Shown here: positions 51,831-59,661 of the stretch, in pieces
Layout: each line of letters begins with the position of its first letter
Numbering within the stretch: the stretch's first letter is position 1
From: JAEWSN01 sp942493335
GTDB lineage: Bacteria; Bacillota; Clostridia; DSM-8532
Assembly (NCBI GenBank): GCA_942493335.1
Contig: OW818693.1
Location: 3,100,001-3,164,000, forward strand
Direction: 5' to 3'
Length of the DNA: 64,000 nucleotides
Notes under the pieces: generated by a model
What the model was told of the DNA's origin: nothing
What the model saw: the letters and a program-made list of their open reading frames with translations, nothing else
The model's database searches: none
Made by a program: the position numbers and the translations under genes

Positions 51831-52010
51831 TGGGATGGCAACGGCAACCGGTAGGAACCGCACCGCAGGCCTGCAGAGCGGATTTGTGGGACAGCGGATC
51901 ACCGATTCCGCAGGGAATGTCACAGACACGATTCTGGACAGGATGGGCCGCATAGCCCGGGTTGTCGCCGGAACCCATCCGGCCAGCTATGACGCAGCCG
52001 GTCGGATCGG
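51831..52010 (+). pseudogene. RHS core scar
   Basis: A fragment matching the RHS core. TGGGATGGCAACGGCAACC joins, by an internal deletion of roughly 100 bases, to GGAACCGCACCGCAGGCCTG; it then follows the core to GTCGCCGGAACCCAT, and finally jumps to a GACGCAGCCGG segment that is out of order. It shows that at least one more RHS core once stood here. The 110 bases before it show no gene. Confidence 0.8.
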
Positions 52011-52028
52011 TAAGATGAAAACCATGAT

Positions 52029-52059
52029 ACCCATTTCCTTGATGGAGATGGGTGTTTTT
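52029..52059 (+). terminator. Rho-independent terminator ending the RHS locus
   Basis: ACCCATTTCC pairs with GGAGATGGGT (one G-U) around a TTGAT loop and is followed by GTTTTT. The next 330 bases, up to the DeoR gene, hold no supported gene and should include the promoter of the downstream operon. Confidence 0.7.
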
Positions 52060-52389
52060 GCGCGGGCCAAACTTTGGAACGTATGCAGGCATGGGTTGTC
52101 GCATGCCCTGCTGTGCCGGTGGGCATGGGCTGGATCACTTTCCATCCTACTGGGAAAATCGTGTCCACAAAAACAAAAACCAAGAAAAAACAACAGAGTT
52201 AACTTGGATCTCACAATCTTTACTTGTTATTGCCTGTTTCTTAATCTTGCTCTGTTAGGATAACCGTGGTGTCGAACATATGCGATCCTTCCGATCAGCG
52301 CGGGTCCTTCCGGTTTGGGAAACCGGTATGCAATAAGCGTCTGCACCCATTTTGAGTATGCCGTCATCCGGCAAAGGAGAGACACACGG

Positions 52390-53178
52390 ATGTCGATCAG
52401 CGGAGAAGAGAGAAAACGAATCATCCTGGAACAACTGAATGTGCATCGGAAAGTCAAGGTGGATGATCTCGCCAGTCAGTTCCGGGTATCGACGGAAACC
52501 GTCCGGAAATACCTGAACGAGTTGGAAGCACTGAACAAACTGAAAAAAGTATACGGCGGCGCAGTCAAGATCGCGTATGAGGAAGGTGAACTTCCATATA
52601 AAGTCCGTGAGATTGCCAATATATCCGCGAAGCGGGCCATCGCGCTGGAAGCCTCGCGCCTGATTGAGGACAACGACATCATCGCGCTCGATGAAGGCAG
52701 TACACCGCTCCAGATGATCGAATACATTGTCTGCAAGAAGAATTTGACGGTGGTTACCTGTTCTCTGCCCATGCTGTCGGCTTTATGCGATTTGGTGCTC
52801 AGAGGTGTCTTTGACGGACGAATCATATTTATGGGCGGAATTGTCAGCGCAAAACACCTCAGGGTATCCGGCACCATAACGGAAGCCTTCATGGATTCGA
52901 TCTACGTCAACAAGGCCTTCATTTCCGTCGACGGGGTCTCGGCTGATGGCTGTGTATCAAGTTTCGATGCTGACAAGTCCCTCCTGTCAAGAAAGATGAT
53001 GATGAACGCCCAGTACAAATACGTGCTGTGTGACCACTCGAAGCTGAAGGTGCGAACTTTCTACAAGATCTGCGACGTGCAGGAGTTGACCGGAATCATC
53101 TGTGACACGGAGCCTGACGAAACCTGGATTGACAACCTGGAGAAATACAACATTTTGTGGATTTCTCCGTCAGAGTGA
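52390..53178 (+). CDS. DeoR-family transcriptional regulator
   Basis: A 262-residue regulator starting MSISGEERKRIILEQLNVHR. The N-terminal helix-turn-helix reads KVDDLASQFRVSTETVRKYL, followed by the family GxxxKVYGGA element. The C-terminal sensor domain (about 75-255) resembles the phosphosugar-binding DeoRC fold, with LDEGSTPLQMIEYI and SVDGVSADGCVSSFD. AAAGGAGAGACACACGG precedes ATG 52390. It is the first gene of the operon encoding the PHP protein, ABC importer, PhnX and PbfA-like enzyme, and probably responds to a phosphorylated or phosphonate intermediate. DeoR control of phosphonate genes would be unusual. Confidence 0.9.
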   Translation: MSISGEERKRIILEQLNVHRKVKVDDLASQFRVSTETVRKYLNELEALNKLKKVYGGAVKIAYEEGELPYKVREIANISAKRAIALEASRLIEDNDIIALDEGSTPLQMIEYIVCKKNLTVVTCSLPMLSALCDLVLRGVFDGRIIFMGGIVSAKHLRVSGTITEAFMDSIYVNKAFISVDGVSADGCVSSFDADKSLLSRKMMMNAQYKYVLCDHSKLKVRTFYKICDVQELTGIICDTEPDETWIDNLEKYNILWISPSE

Positions 53179-53290
53179 AGACAAGAACAACTCACGAAAA
53201 AATCAATCAACAAGAGGCTTTTCCACTGCGATGAAGGAGGCCCCCCACGAAGATGTATGCTCTGCGAGAGTATGCTTACAGGAGTATGCC

Positions 53291-54319
53291 ATGAACGATA
53301 GAGTGCTATTAGGCAGGAATCGATTGAAATTCAAGGGGAATCTGCATCTGCATACAACCTGGTCGGACGGCGAATTGACAGCCGGTGAAGTGGTGGAGCG
53401 TTACAAGGCAAAAGGGTATCATTTTCTATGCTTCAGCGACCATGACATCTACACCCGCACGAACGCTTTCGATTCTGATGCCTTCATCACAATTCCGGGT
53501 ATGGAGCGGGGCGGATTGAATCCGCAATTGGAAACGAACGACAATCCCGGTTTTCATTTCACCGTTCTGGATCATCCGGATAAACCTGCGATGGAAAGGT
53601 TCTCTCATTTGCAATCATTCGAATATCCACAGACTTGGGAAGGCGATCAAAGCGTCACCGCATGCATCGAACAAATGGAGGCGCACGGGAACCTAGTGGT
53701 GCTCAACCATCCCGAATGGCATATGACCCCTTTCGAGGTCATGGAGAAGCATGATTTTTTCGCCGTCGAGGTGTACAACCATGCAACCGAATGGAGCCCG
53801 GCCAGCAGCTATGGTGCCGCCTATCTGGATTATGGATTGCAGCACGGGAAACGCCTGTTTGCGATCGCATCCGACGACGCCCATGGATACGGGAATGCGA
53901 ATGATTGTGGCGACGGCAACAATCGCGGGAATCAAGACAGAAATGGAAGCGGTGCCGGAATGGCTGAATATGCCGGAGGATGGATCGTGGTGGACAGTGA
54001 CAGATTATCGCATTCCGACATCATGAACAGTCTGGAAGCCGGGCGCTTTTATGCCAGTTCCGGTCCGGTCATCCACGATTTCCGTGTTGAGAATGGAATG
54101 CTCAAGATACAATGCTCGGAAGTCCAGTGCGTCATGTTCAAATCCTGGCCTGTCCGCAGTGATTTTCTGGTGGACAGGCGCGGGGACAAGCCGATCACAG
54201 AGGCATCCTGCCGGATGGATCCGGCAATGGTGTATATCCGGGTTGAATGTATCGACCGGTATGGCAGGGTGGCATGGACGAATCCGGTCTTTATTGCGGA
54301 TTTAAAGTTAAAGCTTTAA
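53291..54319 (+). CDS. PHP-domain metal-dependent phosphoesterase
   Basis: A 342-residue protein of the PHP superfamily. Metal-ligand motifs are GNLHLHTTWSDGELTAGEVV (HxH), FSDHDIYT, VVLNHPEWH and the late SDDAHG. An Asn/Gly/Asp-rich stretch of about 22 residues, GNANDCGDGNNRGNQDRNGS, follows SDDAHGY and looks like an insertion before the GGWIVVDS strand. A C-terminal beta domain follows. ACAGGAGTATGCC precedes ATG 53291. Family members hydrolyse phosphoester bonds of nucleotides or sugar phosphates. In this operon it may cleave an ester of the imported phosphonate; that is inference. Confidence 0.82.
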   Translation: MNDRVLLGRNRLKFKGNLHLHTTWSDGELTAGEVVERYKAKGYHFLCFSDHDIYTRTNAFDSDAFITIPGMERGGLNPQLETNDNPGFHFTVLDHPDKPAMERFSHLQSFEYPQTWEGDQSVTACIEQMEAHGNLVVLNHPEWHMTPFEVMEKHDFFAVEVYNHATEWSPASSYGAAYLDYGLQHGKRLFAIASDDAHGYGNANDCGDGNNRGNQDRNGSGAGMAEYAGGWIVVDSDRLSHSDIMNSLEAGRFYASSGPVIHDFRVENGMLKIQCSEVQCVMFKSWPVRSDFLVDRRGDKPITEASCRMDPAMVYIRVECIDRYGRVAWTNPVFIADLKLKL

Positions 54320-54351
54320 ATAAGGATTGCAGAAGGGAAAGGGGAAACAAG

Positions 54352-55770
54352 ATGAAAAAGTTTGCAAGTACGGTCATTGCCTCCGCCATGGTTACCTTGT
54401 TGTTGACGGGGTGCGGGGGAGGTCAGGGGGCAGCGGGCGGTTCGGCTTCCGGCACGGCTAGCGGTACACCTGCCGCCTTGGCAAGCAGCGCGGCCGCAGG
54501 CGGCACTGCCACGGACAAGAAGGTTGTCACCATCACCAGACGATTGGCCGAATGGGGTACCCGCGACGATAACTTCAAGCAGGCGGTCGCAAGAATGAAT
54601 GAGGAGCTGGCCGGGAAGAATGTTGAAGTGGTGATGGAGGAATGGCCCAAAGTTGGAGACGATGAACTGCTGCTTCAGTCACAAGCGGGAAAGAAAGCGG
54701 ACATCTTCATCAACTCTTCCGTTGACATCGGATGGCAGCAGGAAGCCGGCATTATCCGGGATGTCGATTGGGTCAAGGAGTCCAAACTGTTTGCCACAAC
54801 CTCTGAAAACATCATGAACATCATGCTGTTCAATGGCCACTATTACGGTGTGGTTCAGGATATGGACACCTCCCCGGTTTTCATGTATCGGGAACACCTG
54901 AAGCAGTTGGGCATGACCGATGCCCAAATCGATGGGTTGCGGGAACAGGTCAATAAAGGTGAGTTTACGCTGACCGATCTGTCGGATCTCGCCAAGAAGG
55001 CCCTCGACAAGGGTCTGGTCGAGCTCGGTTTCACGGTGGAAGACAAGCGCTTTCAAGGATGGCAGTATGCGTATGGCGTCACCAATTATGACATCGGAAA
55101 GAACAAACTGGTCTTTGATGCAAATGCGGTAAAAAACCTGTATGGCTTCTGGCAGAAGGGCCTTTCTTCCGGCGTCATCAGCGAATCGATCGGGGATGTG
55201 GACACGGATCTGTCCGCGCCCAAGTTCATTGAAGGCAAAGTATTCGCATCCTTCGCCAGAACCGAATATTACGAGAAGCTGCGCACCGCCAAGGGGATGG
55301 CCGAGGATGCCGCCGGCTTTGACGCCTGGTTCAATCAGAATGTGGTGTGGACCGCGGTGCCCAGTGCAGAAAAGGGTGGAAAACCCGTGTCGTTCAGCAA
55401 CCCGGCCATGATCTTCGTCGGAGCGGACGTTGATGAGGAGAAAATGCCCTATGTGCAACGTGTGATCGAGCTGATGATGTCTCCCGATCTGCAGATTGCG
55501 CACACACTGGCAAGCGGAAAGCTGCCGGTCACACCGGAAGCCCTCTCCGATGAGCGTTTCAAGAGCATGTCCTACTATCTGGATCAGATGTACATGACCG
55601 ACTTCACCAGGGTTCGTTCTCCCCATGCCTACTATGCGAAGTTCATCGATGGCTATATCGCCGGTGTGGACACAATCCTCGTCAACAAGCAGGATGCCGG
55701 AGCTGCGTATGAAGCCTATCTGAAGGATGCCCAGCAGAACATTCCCGCCGACCAGATCATCTACAACTGA
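54352..55770 (+). CDS. Extracellular solute-binding lipoprotein of the phosphonate-operon ABC importer
   Basis: A 472-residue family 1-type solute-binding protein. The signal peptide MKKFASTVIASAMVTLLLTG ends in lipobox LTGC, and a Gly/Ala/Ser linker follows. The binding domain shows VVTITRRLAEWGTRDDNFKQ, the hinge region YYGVVQDMDTSPVFMYREHL and ASFARTEYYEKL. It differs from the LplA-like proteins at 11-14.5 kb and is closer in size to MalE/UgpB proteins. AAAGGGGAAACAAG precedes ATG 54352. It should bind the substrate outside the membrane and pass it to the two permeases encoded next. UgpB-type binding of a glycerol-linked phosphonate is possible. Confidence 0.88.
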   Translation: MKKFASTVIASAMVTLLLTGCGGGQGAAGGSASGTASGTPAALASSAAAGGTATDKKVVTITRRLAEWGTRDDNFKQAVARMNEELAGKNVEVVMEEWPKVGDDELLLQSQAGKKADIFINSSVDIGWQQEAGIIRDVDWVKESKLFATTSENIMNIMLFNGHYYGVVQDMDTSPVFMYREHLKQLGMTDAQIDGLREQVNKGEFTLTDLSDLAKKALDKGLVELGFTVEDKRFQGWQYAYGVTNYDIGKNKLVFDANAVKNLYGFWQKGLSSGVISESIGDVDTDLSAPKFIEGKVFASFARTEYYEKLRTAKGMAEDAAGFDAWFNQNVVWTAVPSAEKGGKPVSFSNPAMIFVGADVDEEKMPYVQRVIELMMSPDLQIAHTLASGKLPVTPEALSDERFKSMSYYLDQMYMTDFTRVRSPHAYYAKFIDGYIAGVDTILVNKQDAGAAYEAYLKDAQQNIPADQIIYN

Positions 55771-55791
55771 ACCATTTGAACCCTCGCCTTG

Positions 55792-55839
55792 ACAGGATAT
55801 GGGCACACCTGCCTGTGCGGGCTGTCGCCCATATCCTGT
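55792..55839 (+). terminator. Strong stem-loop between binding protein and first permease
   Basis: ACAGGATATGGGC and GCCCATATCCTGT form a perfect 13-base stem with a 22-base loop; no T-run follows. Such intercistronic hairpins often protect the upstream message or partly end transcription, giving more binding protein than permease. Confidence 0.7.
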
Positions 55840-55875
55840 TCATGATTTCCGTGCGTACGGCGAAAGGAGCCATTC

Positions 55876-56793
55876 ATGGCGGAAATAAGCCGCAGGAGGC
55901 CGCTGAAGAAGGTGGTATATCCGTATCTCTTCATCCTGCCCTTCCTGCTCATCACCTTTGTATTCTTCGTATTGCCCGCGATCTACACAATCGCCATGTC
56001 CTTTACGGACATGAAGGAATCGTTGAAGCTTCATTTCATCGGAGCGGGCAACTTCATCAAGATCCTGGGAGACGTGAACTTGCCCGGAATTGTAGCCAAC
56101 ACCTTCATATTTGCCGGCTTTTCGTTGGTCTCCTCCCTCGTGCTGGCACTCGCCATTGCAATCTCCACGCAATACTATCTCAAGGGCAAAACAGCCGGAA
56201 CCTTTTACCGCGTTTTATGGCTCATTCCGAATGTCATGCCGTCGGTTGTCTATGTCGCCTTTTGGAAATGGTTCTTCGATCCGACATGGGACGGCTTTCT
56301 CAACAAGGTCGCGGAATCCATGCAAGCCGCCAAGCCGATTGCATGGTTCAACAATTTTTCCATGGAAATCGTGGTGCTGGCAACGGTCATATCCTCCGTA
56401 TCCGGCAGTGTCATCCTGTTGTCGGCGGCAATCAATTCGATTCCGGAGGATCTGTTCAAGGCCGCACAGGTCGATGGGGCTTCCGAGAAATCCATCATCC
56501 GAAAAATCATCCTGCCCGCTTTGAAATGGCCATTGATGTATGTGACCATCTCCAACAGCATCGGATTCATTGCCAGCTATTTCTTCATCATGCTGTTGAC
56601 CCTCGGCGGGCCGCTGAAGAAAACCACCACCCTATCGCTGTATGCCTACCAGCAGGCTTTCAACATGAGGCATTACGGGTATGGTGCGGCGATATCCCTG
56701 ATCGTTGTTTTTTTCGCACTCATCCTGACCATCCTGTTGATTCGTTTGTTTGACTTCGATAGCATGATCAAGCCGTCCCGGATTGAGGAGTGA
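55876..56793 (+). CDS. ABC transporter permease (MalF/UgpA-like)
   Basis: A 305-residue permease with six membrane segments, starting MAEISRRRPLKKVVYPYLFI. The EAA loop is IPEDLFKAAQVDGASEKSII, and the C-terminus is RLFDFDSMIKPSRIEE. Upstream is GGCGAAAGGAGCCATTC. It forms the channel of the importer together with the next permease. The family transports carbohydrates, glycerol-3-phosphate and related polar compounds. The gene lies between the binding protein and the second permease in the phosphonate operon. Confidence 0.92.
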   Translation: MAEISRRRPLKKVVYPYLFILPFLLITFVFFVLPAIYTIAMSFTDMKESLKLHFIGAGNFIKILGDVNLPGIVANTFIFAGFSLVSSLVLALAIAISTQYYLKGKTAGTFYRVLWLIPNVMPSVVYVAFWKWFFDPTWDGFLNKVAESMQAAKPIAWFNNFSMEIVVLATVISSVSGSVILLSAAINSIPEDLFKAAQVDGASEKSIIRKIILPALKWPLMYVTISNSIGFIASYFFIMLLTLGGPLKKTTTLSLYAYQQAFNMRHYGYGAAISLIVVFFALILTILLIRLFDFDSMIKPSRIEE

Positions 56794-56876
56794 TGCAACA
56801 TATCTGCAAGAGCTTGGCCGCTGCAGGCTGATCTTCCGGAACAGACCCTGCAGGAGCCGGAGAGTGGTGACGAACA

Positions 56877-57710
56877 ATGAATGGCAAAGCAATGCAACGA
56901 AAGACCCTGGTCCATCTGTGCATGGCCATGATGGCAATTCCCGTTGTCTTCATGCTCGGTTGGTATGTGTTTTCCTCAGCCTACAACTATGCCTCGGGAG
57001 AGCTCTCCCTTCAGAATTTCGGGTTCATGCTTCACGACATGTCTTTTCAAGGCATGAAGCTCCCCCTGATCTGGCCGATCGTTGGCAACACCCTGGTTTA
57101 CTGTCTGGCCATCGTGGTGGTCGAGGTCGCGATTGCCGTTCCTGCCGCCTACGCCTTCTCCCGTCTTGAGTTCAAGGGTCGAAAGGCAGCCATGAAATTC
57201 CTCTTCATTATGCGCGCTTTTCCAGGGGTGACACTGATCATCGCCACTTTTCTGATCATCCTCCGACTCGGGATCATCAACACCTACCTCGCGGTGGTGC
57301 TTGTGGCCGTTTCGGGCTCACTTCCCGGCCAGATCTACATCATGAAGGGTTTTTTTGATGATGTGCCATGGGATCTGGAATGGGCGGCCATGGTGGATGG
57401 CTCCACCAGATGGCGCGCCTTCCGCAAGGTGCTGTTGCCTGCGGTCAGCTCAGGGATTGGGGCCATTGCCGTGTTCGCCTTTCTGGGAGCGTACGGAGAG
57501 TGGTTCTTGTTCAGGCTCTTCATCTTTGACGATACGGCGCTGACGATGGGCGGCTATCTGGCAAAGCTTGTCACCAAGGACAATTCCGTGCTCAGCTATG
57601 GTCTGATTACCGCCATTGGCATGTTCTATACCTTGCCGATCATCCTGTTCTACATATTCTCCCAGAGCATATTCATGAAAGTGAACATAGGAGGTGCAAA
57701 ACGCGTATGA
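56877..57710 (+). CDS. ABC transporter permease (MalG/UgpE-like)
   Basis: A 277-residue permease starting MNGKAMQRKTLVHLCMAMMA, with six membrane segments. The EAA loop reads VPWDLEWAAMVDGSTRWRAF, and the end is QSIFMKVNIGGAKRV. The stop overlaps the start of the ATPase gene by four bases (ATGA), so the importer subunits are made together. A second in-frame ATG lies at codon 6; GGAGAGTGGTGACGAACA suits the first. Confidence 0.92.
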   Translation: MNGKAMQRKTLVHLCMAMMAIPVVFMLGWYVFSSAYNYASGELSLQNFGFMLHDMSFQGMKLPLIWPIVGNTLVYCLAIVVVEVAIAVPAAYAFSRLEFKGRKAAMKFLFIMRAFPGVTLIIATFLIILRLGIINTYLAVVLVAVSGSLPGQIYIMKGFFDDVPWDLEWAAMVDGSTRWRAFRKVLLPAVSSGIGAIAVFAFLGAYGEWFLFRLFIFDDTALTMGGYLAKLVTKDNSVLSYGLITAIGMFYTLPIILFYIFSQSIFMKVNIGGAKRV

Positions 57711-58813
57711 TTCGACTTTCAGGCGTCGTGAAGACATATCTGAATACAAAAACCAAGGAAGAGACCCGTGCGGTCGACGGTGTGGATCTCGAAATCGGCA
57801 AGGGGGAATTCGTTGCCCTGCTTGGTCCGTCCGGATGCGGGAAGACGACCACATTGATGATGATTGCGGGGCTCCTGAAACCGACCGAGGGAGAGATCTA
57901 TTTCGGAGACAAGCTTGTCACGCACATGGAGCCGAAGGATCGCAACATCGGAATGGTGTTCCAATCCTATGCGATTTATCCTCATCTCAAGGTGCGCGAC
58001 AACATCGCCTTCCCCTTGTTGGAGCGCGGCATGCGCAAGGATGAGGCATATGAGAAGGTCCTTTCGATGGCAAGGACACTGCAGATCGAGCAGCTGCTGG
58101 AACGCAAACCCTCACAACTTTCCGGCGGTCAGCAGCAGCGGGTGGCGATTGCCCGTGCCTTGGTGAAAAACCCGGACATCCTGCTGCTGGATGAACCCAT
58201 GTCCAATCTGGATGCGCGCCTGAAGCTCGATGTACGGGATGAAATCCGGGAGTTGCAGCAGCGCATTGGGGTGACGACCATCATTGTCACGCATGACCAG
58301 GAGGAGGCGCAGGCCATCTCCGACCGGGTCGCAGTGCTGGACAAGGGAAGAATCCAACAATTCGACACCCCCTTTGATCTTTATCACAGCCCCAGGAATT
58401 ATTTCGTGGCCAATTTCATGGGAAACCCGCCGATGAATTTTCTCGACGGAACCATTGCAGTTTGCGATGGAGAGGCTGCCTTTGTCGCGCAGGGATTTCA
58501 TCAGCCCTTGAAGCGTGACATCCCGGAGGCATTCATCGGGAAAGCCGTACGGCTCGGTGTTCGTCCTCATGATATCCGTGTGGTGGAGCATTCCGGGAAC
58601 GAAGTCAGACTCGAATTGGTGGAATATTTGGGTCAGAAATCCTTGATCAAGGCTTCCGGAGCCTCCGGCGGGGCTACCCTCCGCTTCATTCATGAGGCGG
58701 GATCATCGCTCAAGGCCGGAAGCACCTGCTGTCTTGAATTTGATCGGGAGAAATTGCATCTGTTCGATATGGCGCAAAATGGAAGCAACATCCATGAGTA
58801 TCGACGCATTTAG
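57707..58813 (+). CDS. ABC transporter ATP-binding protein (MalK/UgpC/MsmX-like)
   Basis: A 368-residue ATPase. Walker A is GPSGCGKTT, the Q loop is MVFQSYAIYPH, the signature is LSGGQQQR, Walker B is ILLLDEPMSNLD and the H loop is IIVTHDQEEA. The C-terminal TOBE/OB region (about 235-368) is typical of MalK/UgpC proteins. It powers the importer encoded just upstream. Because such ATPases are often shared, it could also serve the ATPase-less permease pair at 14.7-16.6 kb; no sequence evidence decides this. Confidence 0.93.
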   Translation: MIRLSGVVKTYLNTKTKEETRAVDGVDLEIGKGEFVALLGPSGCGKTTTLMMIAGLLKPTEGEIYFGDKLVTHMEPKDRNIGMVFQSYAIYPHLKVRDNIAFPLLERGMRKDEAYEKVLSMARTLQIEQLLERKPSQLSGGQQQRVAIARALVKNPDILLLDEPMSNLDARLKLDVRDEIRELQQRIGVTTIIVTHDQEEAQAISDRVAVLDKGRIQQFDTPFDLYHSPRNYFVANFMGNPPMNFLDGTIAVCDGEAAFVAQGFHQPLKRDIPEAFIGKAVRLGVRPHDIRVVEHSGNEVRLELVEYLGQKSLIKASGASGGATLRFIHEAGSSLKAGSTCCLEFDREKLHLFDMAQNGSNIHEYRRI

Positions 58814-58854
58814 AGAAGGGAAACTGGCAGGTCTGCCGGATGGGAGGCGTTGTG

Positions 58855-59661
58855 ATGGCCATCAAGGCGTGCATATTCGATTGGGCGGGCACAACCGTGG
58901 ATTTCGGCAGTTTTGCACCGATCCGCGCATTTCTGGAAGCGTTCGGGGAACACGGCATCGTGCCGACGATCGAAGAAACCCGGGCGCCGATGGGGATGCT
59001 CAAGATTGAGCACATACAGACAATGCTCGGTATGGAGCGACTGAAAAGGAAATGGGTGATGGAATATGGACGAGTGCCTTCCCAGCGGGATGCCGAAAGC
59101 ATCCATGCGAGTTTTGAAGCGCATCTGCCCGTGGATTTGGAACGATTGTCAATACCCATCGATGATGTTGTGGAGACTGTCCGGCGCTTGAGGGACAGAG
59201 GCCTTAATATCGGCAGCACCACCGGATACACCGGCAAAATGATGGAGATCGTTTCCCGTGCCGCCAAGGCGGGCGGATACTGCCCGGACTATCTGAGCAC
59301 GGCTGAAATTGCCGGAGCGGGGAGGCCCAGCCCGGCCATGATCCTGGACAATATGGCGTATTTCGGGGTGGATCATCCGGCTGATGTCATCAAGGTGGGG
59401 GACACCCTGTCTGACATACAGGAGGGGCTGAATGCCGGGGTCTGGAGCATCGGGGTCATTCGCGGCAGCTCCATCCTCGGGCTGAGTGAAGAGGAGTATC
59501 TCCGACGCAAGGACGACAATGCCATCGAAAGGACCCGAGCCAGATATTTGGAGGCGCATGCCGATTTTGTGGTCGAGGATATTTCCCGGCTGCCGGAACT
59601 GATTGATGAAATCAACGCGATGCGTGAAGACGGAGCAAAACCATATGGAAGCAAGCTATAG
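58855..59661 (+). CDS. phnX: Phosphonoacetaldehyde hydrolase (phosphonatase)
   Basis: A 268-residue HAD-superfamily enzyme that splits phosphonoacetaldehyde into acetaldehyde and phosphate. The nucleophile motif is FDWAGTTVDFGSFAP (Asp9), and the Schiff-base lysine specific to PhnX is Lys50 in APMGMLKIEHIQTML. GSTTGYTGKMMEIV and VIKVGDTLSDIQEGLNAGVW are the other HAD motifs. ATG 58855 has GGGAGGCGTTGTG upstream; an ATG five codons earlier lacks a proper site. The gene overlaps the next gene by 17 bases. PhnW is not in the window, so the aldehyde must come from the PbfA-like enzyme or from elsewhere. Confidence 0.92.
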   Translation: MAIKACIFDWAGTTVDFGSFAPIRAFLEAFGEHGIVPTIEETRAPMGMLKIEHIQTMLGMERLKRKWVMEYGRVPSQRDAESIHASFEAHLPVDLERLSIPIDDVVETVRRLRDRGLNIGSTTGYTGKMMEIVSRAAKAGGYCPDYLSTAEIAGAGRPSPAMILDNMAYFGVDHPADVIKVGDTLSDIQEGLNAGVWSIGVIRGSSILGLSEEEYLRRKDDNAIERTRARYLEAHADFVVEDISRLPELIDEINAMREDGAKPYGSKL

